NCBI GenBank assembly: GCA_958430865.1
Contig: CAUDNR010003024.1
Coordinates: forward strand, 55,284-79,746
Direction: 5' to 3'
From: Entrophospora sp. SA101
Lineage: Eukaryota; Glomeromycota; Glomeromycetes; Entrophosporales; Entrophosporaceae
Length of the DNA stretch: 24,463 bases
Positions 18,851 to 24,463 of this stretch are shown here, in pieces (the first letter of the stretch is position 1; each line of letters starts with the position of its first letter). The position numbers were made by a program, and so were the translations under genes. The notes under the pieces are model-generated. The model was not told the origin of the DNA. It ran no database searches and saw only the letters and a program-made list of their open reading frames with translations.

Positions 18851-20115
18851 ATGCCTTTACCATTATTATTTATTCCAAAAAATCGCAAAGCAAATTTTGA
18901 TATTGAAATAACAATAGAAGAACTTTTAAACGTTCCTTTAATAACAGGACTTTATTATGTAAAATGGAAATTCAAGCATGGAAGAGTAAATGCAAATAGT
19001 AAGACTAATAGGTAATAATAATGTATTATGATAATGATGATAATATAACTGAGGATAATAATTTTTTCATTATCGCTATTATTATTTTAGGGCGCCTATT
19101 AAAGATCATTCAGTGCGCTGGCAGTATAAAATACGGAATTCAGTACAACTTGTTATAGGTAAAGATAATTTTTTATTACCTTGTGAGTTGCATCTATCAA
19201 TAAAACAGGTAATTTGAGAAAAAATTTATAGTTATGATTATAATTATAATTATGGTGGTTGGTTTTATTTGCTGATTGATTTCAAATAATTAGGAGTTAA
19301 ATGGTGGCAAAGAAGTTAGTAATATTGGAAGATTAAAAATCAATCTTTCTGAATATGTTGGGTTCCACATAATAACTAGACATTATTTATTACATGAAAG
19401 TAAGATTAATTCTACATTAAAGGTAAATAAATATTTTAAAATTCATTTATTTAATTATTTATTTTAAAAAGAATTTATTCATATTGTTATTATTATTATT
19501 TTAGTTATCAATTAATATGAAGAAAACTTTTGGGGAATTTTCCTATAAAGTGTATTTATTATTTATTAATTATTATCATTATTGTTATCATTATTTTCTT
19601 AAGAAAATTTATTTTATTTCAGACCTCCATTAAAGAAAACTCAAATATTTAATGGTATTGCTGGAATGATATCAGATCATAATGAACAACAAGATGATGA
19701 AAGATCAAGTAAACTTATTTATTTTGACAATGATTTTTATTCAAGTAAATTTTATTTATCACTTATAATATATTCAATTAAATATTAATAGAAGTTGGAT
19801 TAAATACAGCACATTATATGACAAAATCTAAATCAATATCTTCACTGGTAAGTTCTTTAAATGGTTTTTTTTTTAAATCATTAATAATTAATAATCGATC
19901 AATTAAATTCTTTTGAAACAATGCAGAGATCTGCTTATTATGCACAAGCAAATCACACAACACCAATAATCTCATCATTTGCAGCAAATAATTTTCTTCT
20001 TAATTTTGATGGTAAATCATCAATTGATGTTATTGAAGAAATATTTATGGGGAATGATCCTAACAACGATGTTGATGTTAATGATCAGCATAGTATTTCA
20101 GAACATTCAACATAG
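18851..20115 (+). CDS. NT-C2 domain protein (EEIG1/EHBP1 N-terminal type)
   Basis: Seven exons join in frame: 18851-19011, 19091-19208, 19294-19422, 19505-19551, 19623-19708, 19792-19847, 19927-20115; 261 residues. Introns are 71-85 bp with GT..AG ends. Residues 1-150 carry NT-C2 hallmarks: FDIEITIEELLNVPLITGLY, VKWKFKHG, APIKDHSVRWQYKI, LHLSIKQ, IGRLKINLSEYV and the closing strand LSINMKKTFGEFSY. The linker IFNGIAGMISD and a tail with SAYYAQANHTTP and IDVIEEIF follow; the C-terminus is acidic. NT-C2 is a C2-like fold that links membranes to cytoskeletal or Rab pathways in animals; the fungal role is not known to me. Exon 4 uses the second of two overlapping GTs (phase requires it). No membrane segment is present. 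The gene is apparently intact. Confidence 0.9.
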
Positions 20116-20270
20116 TATCCTAATAATTAATTGGGATCTATACATTTTATAATTAGTATGATAAACAAATTATAAATATTCTTATTAAATCAATATTCTT
20201 TTAATTTTTTCGTGATATGTCTTTATTTTATATATTAATACTTAATTGTAATTTTATTATATATTGTCAC

Positions 20271-20485
20271 CATACATGATAGCCAAAATTGTTTTTGCAT
20301 TTGCCAAATATTTTGGCTACATTCTGGCTTTTCTCTATTCTCTATATTAATTATCATAAAAAAAAACTACCCAGAATTTTGGCTATTGATTCAAGGAATT
20401 CAAATAAATTTTGGCCACTATTAAAATTAATTTCAACTAATATGAAAAGTTATTTTGTCATTTTTGAATTTGGCTAACATGTATG
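20271..20485. mobile_element. 215-bp hAT-like MITE, first of an adjacent pair
   Basis: The ends catacatgatagccaaaatt and the complement of gaatttggctaacatgtatg match at 17 of 20 positions. attgtcac flanks both sides. GCCAAAAT-type motifs recur five or six times in both orientations inside, like subterminal binding repeats. The open frame inside has no family signature. Confidence 0.88.
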
Positions 20486-20493
20486 ATTGTCAC

Positions 20494-20613
20494 CGGGGCT
20501 GGCAGCGTAAAGGGGTTAAAAACCTAATTAGTATATAATAATTGACTTAACATATGACTAAATAGTTTAGTCGGTTTAGCCAAGTGCTCATTTGAGTTAC
20601 GCGGCCAGCCCTG
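20494..20613. mobile_element. 120-bp hAT-like MITE, second of an adjacent pair
   Basis: The ends cggggctggcagcgtaa and the complement of ttacgcggccagccctg match at 15 of 17 positions. A CAGGGCTGGC-type terminus is common among hAT elements. It is flanked by the same attgtcac as the adjacent element. Confidence 0.9.
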
Positions 20614-20664
20614 ATTGTCACATGATAATCATGTTTTACTAAAATTGTATTATATATATGTAAA

Positions 20665-21564
20665 TAGAGATTAAAAGTGATCGACAAAATCGATTTAATC
20701 GAAAAAACCAAGTGTTAAATAAATTAACAGTAGTAATGATAATAACTAATAATAATTGCAATAGTAATAATAGTAATAGTATAGTAATATTTGAAGCAAT
20801 TTTAATTTTAGAAGTCTGGTTTTAAAAATTAAATGCCATAACCTAACGAACAAATTCATACATAATATACAAATTAATATACATATTTCATTCTAAACAT
20901 TATAAGCATAATAATAGCAGCGCTAATAGCAACAACACCAATAGTAGTAGTAATAAATAATAATAATAATAATAGTAGTAGTATATTAATATTTGAAACA
21001 ATTTTAATTTAGAAGTCTCAACTAGAGAAATAGCCGAATTAGACAGAGATGAATTTGAATCATATAAAAACATACCCCAAGTACTTCCTGTTGAAGAAAA
21101 TGAACCATTAAAATGGTGGTGTGATAATGAAAAAAAAATTCCCAATACTTGCTATTTTAGCCAAAAAATATTTGGCAATTCCTTCTTCATCAGTTCCTTC
21201 GGAAGGACTTTTCTCTGATGCAGGACAACAAATTACTTTGTTACAAAAATAGACTTAGCTCACAGTCTGTTGACCACATTCTTTTTTTGAAACGGAACAA
21301 AAAATTTGTTATAATTTTTTACCCGTCAAAGAATAATAAAAAATAAAATTTTAAAATTTATGTTGTAAATAAAACGGAATTTATTGAAGTAACATCCAAT
21401 CGTGTTTTGGACATGTGACCCAGATTCTTTCAGTTTATTAATACTGTAATATGGAAAAGTTGTTAACTCATAGGCATAAAACAAATAAAGCTACTACTAC
21501 TACTATTTACAATGTAAAAATCGATTATAATCGATTACGAAAAATTAATCGATTAACATCTCTA
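20665..21564 (+). mobile_element. Degenerate ~900-bp hAT element
   Basis: The left end tagagat plus atcgatttaatcg-rich sequence and the right end attaatcgattaac-atctcta are imperfect inverted repeats. Flanks atgtaaat and atttaaat could be a mutated 8-bp duplication (overlapping one terminal base). Inside, the transposase C-terminus survives (21012-21346). A 40-bp block ending in ttttaatttag-aagtct occurs twice (20777-20818 and 20979-21017), resembling a duplicated intron 3' end. Boundaries are approximate. Confidence 0.65.
21012..21346 (+). pseudogene. hAT transposase C-terminal (dimerisation) domain relic
   Basis: Frame 1 reads TREIAELDRDEFESYKNIPQ and PLKWWCDNEKK. After a shift at an A-run, frame 2 reads FPILAILAKKYLAIPSSSVP, SEGLFSDAGQQIT. 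After another shift, frame 3 reads RLSSQSVDHILFLKRNKKF to a stop near 21346. The W-W, P-S-S-S-x-x-S-E-x-x-F-S-x-A-G and L-x-x-x-x-V-x-x-L/I-F-L-x-x-N pattern is the hAT family C-terminal dimerisation region. Two frameshifts make it inactive, and the DDE-containing core is missing. Confidence 0.93.
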
Positions 21565-21627
21565 ATTTAAATGTTTCGTTTTAAAGAATTCCACCGCCCA
21601 CAGTTTAGGCAATTTTTGAGTTTCGCC

Positions 21628-22297
21628 TAGAGATGGGCAAATGGCGTATAGTTGAACACTATACGATACTTTACGATACTTTACGTATAGTGCGTATAGT
21701 GCGTATAGTACGTATAGTAGTGTTGAAATTTGGTTGGGTGATTTTCAAATAATAAGAAAAAAAAAATTTGGATATTACGATAAGCATAAATCTTTAATTT
21801 ATTCAACCTACACTTTTTTAGGTTTATTTATGAATCATTAATTATATTGAATGAATTAAATATCATGAAAATCAAAACTGCTTTCATTTTTATTTGATTT
21901 TTCAATAAAATTTTCATCGGCTTCTTTGATGAAATTTTCAATTATGTTGTAATTTATCTGTACACTACTAGTATTTGAAGTATTAAAATGTTCTCCAAAA
22001 TAATTTCTTTTAATTTGAATTGCGGCATTTGGACAAAGACGTAAATGTTTTTCACATCTAGATATTGAACTAGAACGTTAATATTAAAATGTTGCCAAAT
22101 TGCAGTCAAGTTTAAAATATATATATCATGAGAAGAGTATTAATTAATTTTTATGTGTAATATTACATCTATTATTTGGCAATAGCCTAAACAGGAATTG
22201 ATTTACATTTACTACTATATTTTTCTAGAACTATATGCACTATACATATCACTATACATATAGTATTATACGTATAGTACTGATCTGCCCATCTCTA
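21628..22297. mobile_element. Non-autonomous hAT-like element, copy 2 (670 bp)
   Basis: Same termini (tagagatgggca / tgcccatctcta) and colinear with 2184-2817 at high identity, in the same orientation. It is longer mainly through extra cgtata motifs near both ends. The minus strand again shows IWQHFNIN and CEKH-L-like BED remnants. No intact target duplication is visible. Confidence 0.85.
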
Positions 22298-22882
22298 ATA
22301 ATAAATGTTATAGTCATACTATTTGGCTTTAAGAAAAAAAAAATTTTTTTTAAATTTTTAATAAAGTACATTTTTTATTCATAAAAAATTACGCGCCATT
22401 ACTTTCACCGGGGACTGTAGTTAGTAGTTCACCAAGCAATCAAACTCGACATACACATCAATGGCTTGATCTGAAGAATCCTAGCCGTTGGCAATGACAT
22501 TTTCTGAAGAAGTTATGAAGTTATGATGTTTAAGATTTCACACCAAGTGTACAATGCTTTTCAAAAGAAGACAAGGATAAAAAAAAGACACGGAGATATC
22601 AGTAGCAGATTACATGTGCAAAAGTATCACGTTTCATGATCCTGATTATAGTGATTAGATTTTGCCATTACTAATATCAATGATAAAAAGGTTTCAACTG
22701 AAAACGTTAATAAATAAACATGAAATAAGACCAAAAAAAAAAAAAACAGAAAATAAAATGTAACAACTGAAAATGTTGATAAAGCAAACATGAAGATGAT
22801 GACCAAAATCTTTTATGAAAGAAAATGTTCATATAAAGAAGGTCCTATATACAACCTTGATGAAATATGAAGATTGTTCTAA
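22298..22882. other. AT-rich spacer
   Basis: No gene is supported. One short frame near 22435-22497 reads NQTRHTHQWLDLKNPSRWQ before a stop; it could be a fragment of the relic that follows, but I cannot link them. Confidence 0.4.
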
Positions 22883-23065
22883 GAAATAGAACCAAGTTTG
22901 AAGGAGTTTTTTGACCAACTCTATTTAGCAACTCGGCCGTTTGAACGTAATGATCTTCTTAATAATACAAAAATTAACTCTTTTAAGTTCGACCTTGCAT
23001 TCTATATAGATTCAATAGGTACTATCACTATATCAAGCATGAAATCAGTATACTTTGATTACTAA
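22883..23065 (+). pseudogene. Gene relic, unknown family (FFDQLYLATRPFER)
   Basis: An open stretch between stops reads EPSLKEFFDQLYLATRPFER, then NDLLNNTKINSFKFDLAFYI and DSIGT, with a TAA at 23063. There is no ATG at its start and no splice partner. From recall it resembles a repetitive Rhizophagus gene family; no function is known to me. The composition is clearly coding-like, so I read it as an internal piece of a decayed gene. Confidence 0.5.
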
Positions 23066-23246
23066 AACTTCATCTAATGGTGTTAATTGCATTCTTTAGT
23101 TTACGAAATAACCGATCGTCACCTTCCAAGAGGTTTTGTTACTTCTAGGAAACCATCTACTATACTAATTTGAATAATTGTAGTGTATATATACTCATGT
23201 GTGGACATGGTTATCACAATCATTATCTACAAAGGAGCCAATCTAA

Positions 23247-23558
23247 ACGTTTGATATCTTGGACTATCTTGAAGTCGAAATTAAAAAAAACGTCAACGCA
23301 CTAAAAGAAAGTATAACGAAAAGATTAAACGAAAATGAGTTTATCGAAAATATCGAAAATACAGTTGATGATGATCTGGGTAATGTTGAATCAGATGCAG
23401 CAACAATGGAAAATTTTATTTGGACATGCAAAAAAAAAATTTTTTGGGGTGTAATTTTGTTTTTATTAAATAAATTAATAAATTTGTTTGATTTTTTCAT
23501 ACATCATTTATGTTTTGTCTTAATCATATATCTTAAATGTTGGCATTCGTTATATTAA
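23247..23558 (+). pseudogene. Gene relic, Glu/Asn-rich helical segment
   Basis: The frame is open from 23247 but contains no ATG until about residue 53, so it is not a complete gene. The first 55 codons (DYLEVEIKKNVNALKESITK, RLNENEFIENIENTVDDDLG) look like real amphipathic helical protein; the rest, after an A-run at 23431, is hydrophobic and likely read in the wrong frame. It may belong with the relic at 22883-23065 as a later part of the same dead gene. Confidence 0.4.
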
Positions 23559-24089
23559 AGTTATTTTGGTTACATTGAGAGGTATGGTCAAGAGAAGAGT
23601 TAGGAAGAGAGTTATTTTTTAACCAAGTCGAAAACCAACCCTTTAAACACATTTTCGAGTAGTTAGAGTAGTACAATTTAATTTGTTAGACTATTTCAAA
23701 GGTTTGTCCGCATGGTTACTTCCAATTTCTTAAATTCAAACCATTTGTTGACTAAACAACTGTTGGTGAAATGATTGTTGACAAAATGAATCAAACCAAC
23801 ATTTATTTATTTTTACGTTATCAAATTCACGATTTTGATTGGTCAATCAACAATTGCATGGGTTAAAATTTTGTTACCTGTTCTTATTCCTTTGCTCAAA
23901 CAAATAATTGCTTTATATGTGTCAATGATTAGTATTAGTAAACATTCTGGTCTTGGGGTAATTCTTGTTTAATTAATTGAATATTAATTTCGGATATTTT
24001 AATTTTGGTGGATGTCACGGAAATTCAAATTGGCGGATGAATTTTGGCGGAATACTACAATATTATTATGGAATAAATGAATAAAAATA

Positions 24090-24172
24090 CACATCTAAAC
24101 TCGATAAGTCGGACATTTATTTATACTTTAAACAAGTGATTGCTTGCGTCCGACTTATCGAGTTTAGATGTG
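24090..24172. mobile_element. TA-flanked MITE, copy 2 (83 bp)
   Basis: Perfect 25-bp inverted ends occupy 24090-24114 and 24148-24172. They share aaactcgataagtcgg with the element at 16346-16485 and are flanked by TA (24088-24089, 24173-24174). The middle is unrelated and only 33 bp. It lies about 195 bp upstream of the ATG of the secreted-protein gene. Confidence 0.9.
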
Positions 24173-24198
24173 TATAAATAGAAATAAAAAGATTTGAT

Positions 24199-24249
24199 TC
24201 GGAATTAGGGTATTTCGACCAACAAATCAGCATTAAATCCTAATTCCGA
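24199..24249. promoter_or_regulatory. Inverted repeat upstream of secreted-protein gene
   Basis: tcggaattagg (24199-24209) pairs perfectly with cctaattccga (24239-24249). It lies 119-169 bp upstream of the ATG. It may be a paired factor-binding site or another tiny MITE; no flanking duplication is clear. Confidence 0.35.
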
Positions 24250-24284
24250 TAACAACTGCATACAAAATTCGCTTTCATTTTTTT

Positions 24285-24292
24285 TATAAATA
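24285..24292 (+). promoter_or_regulatory. TATA box candidate
   Basis: TATAAATA lies 76 bp upstream of the ATG at 24368, a plausible distance in a compact fungal promoter. It stands out less in this AT-rich DNA than it would elsewhere. Confidence 0.4.
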
Positions 24293-24367
24293 CTCTTACA
24301 GTAATCCTATACAATTTGAAAATCAAGAAAAGTGAAAACTTGACAAAAATTATCTGAATAAATCAAA

Positions 24368-24463
24368 ATGAAATTCAATATTTCTATTCTCTTTTTGATT
24401 ATCTTTGCTGTTGTGGCTTCAGCAAGCCCAATTCAAAACAATAATTTGGAGAAGCGAAGTACT
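24368..24463 (+). CDS. Small secreted protein, N-terminus only (runs off window)
   Basis: Thirty-two codons follow an ATG in atcaaaatga context. Residues 1-19 are a classical signal peptide (MKFNISILFLIIFAVVASA) with an Ala-x-Ala site before SPIQ. NNNLEKR follows, giving a dibasic KR that fits Kex2 processing of a secreted propeptide in fungi. The reading frame is open at the window edge, so length and function are unknown. It could be a secreted effector or a cell-wall peptide; nothing here decides between them. Confidence 0.8.
   Translation, partial: MKFNISILFLIIFAVVASASPIQNNNLEKRST

Larger units (their letters stand above)
20263..20621. repeat. Three 8-bp target duplications flanking two elements
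   Basis: attgtcac occurs at 20263-20270, 20486-20493 and 20614-20621, exactly bounding the elements 20271-20485 and 20494-20613. Eight-base duplications with T at position 2 and A at position 7 fit hAT-type insertion. Confidence 0.93.

Noticed and set aside
23990..24055. Recurring ttggcgga / ttggtgga motifs near 24000-24050, echoed by tccgccaaaatt at 18692
   Set aside because: They are suggestive of a fragmentary element but too short and irregular to delimit.

Overview
This is an AT-rich eukaryotic window that looks fungal. The protein-coding genes have short spliceosomal introns of about 70-130 bp with GT..AG ends. DNA transposon debris is abundant. One very long low-complexity coding tract is present, and a small secreted-protein gene with a Kex2-type KR site starts at the right edge. 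The family of the large membrane protein, the density of decayed gene copies and the base composition together suggest an arbuscular mycorrhizal fungus of the Rhizophagus type. That is inference from recall; no database search was possible.

Layout. 1-216 is an 18-bp satellite with a 72-bp higher-order period. 226-2183 has no intact gene. 2184-2817 is a non-autonomous hAT-like element whose second copy lies at 21628-22297. 2861-6525 is a cluster of six decayed, mostly tandem copies (A-F) of a minus-strand gene fragment with Mrr-type restriction-endonuclease motifs; a 250-bp inverted-repeat element sits inside copy F. 6552-11507 (minus) is a large multi-exon gene for a secreted or extracellular-domain multipass membrane protein; I reconstruct 10 exons and 1371 residues, including a 24-nt micro-exon. 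Upstream of it lie relics of an unknown coding segment (11740-12121) and of ribose-5-phosphate isomerase (12628-13099), both minus strand.

13540-13917 (plus) is a small Asn-rich hypothetical protein. 15121-15575 is a decayed GMC-type long-chain alcohol oxidase fragment. 16346-18323 is gene-poor, with two inverted-repeat elements and a diverged direct duplication. 18851-20115 (plus) is a seven-exon gene for a 261-residue NT-C2 domain protein (EEIG1/EHBP1 type). Just after it, 20263-20621 holds two different short elements that share the same 8-bp target duplication, present three times. This is followed by a degenerate hAT element with a transposase C-terminus (20665-21564), the second 670-bp hAT derivative, gene relics at 22883-23558, and a TA-flanked MITE at 24090-24172, placed about 200 bp upstream of the secreted-protein gene that runs off the right edge.

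The intact genes (membrane protein, small Asn-rich protein, NT-C2 protein, secreted protein) show no obvious shared pathway. The dominant theme is transposon activity and gene decay: four recognisable metabolic, nuclease or transposase families survive only as broken copies.
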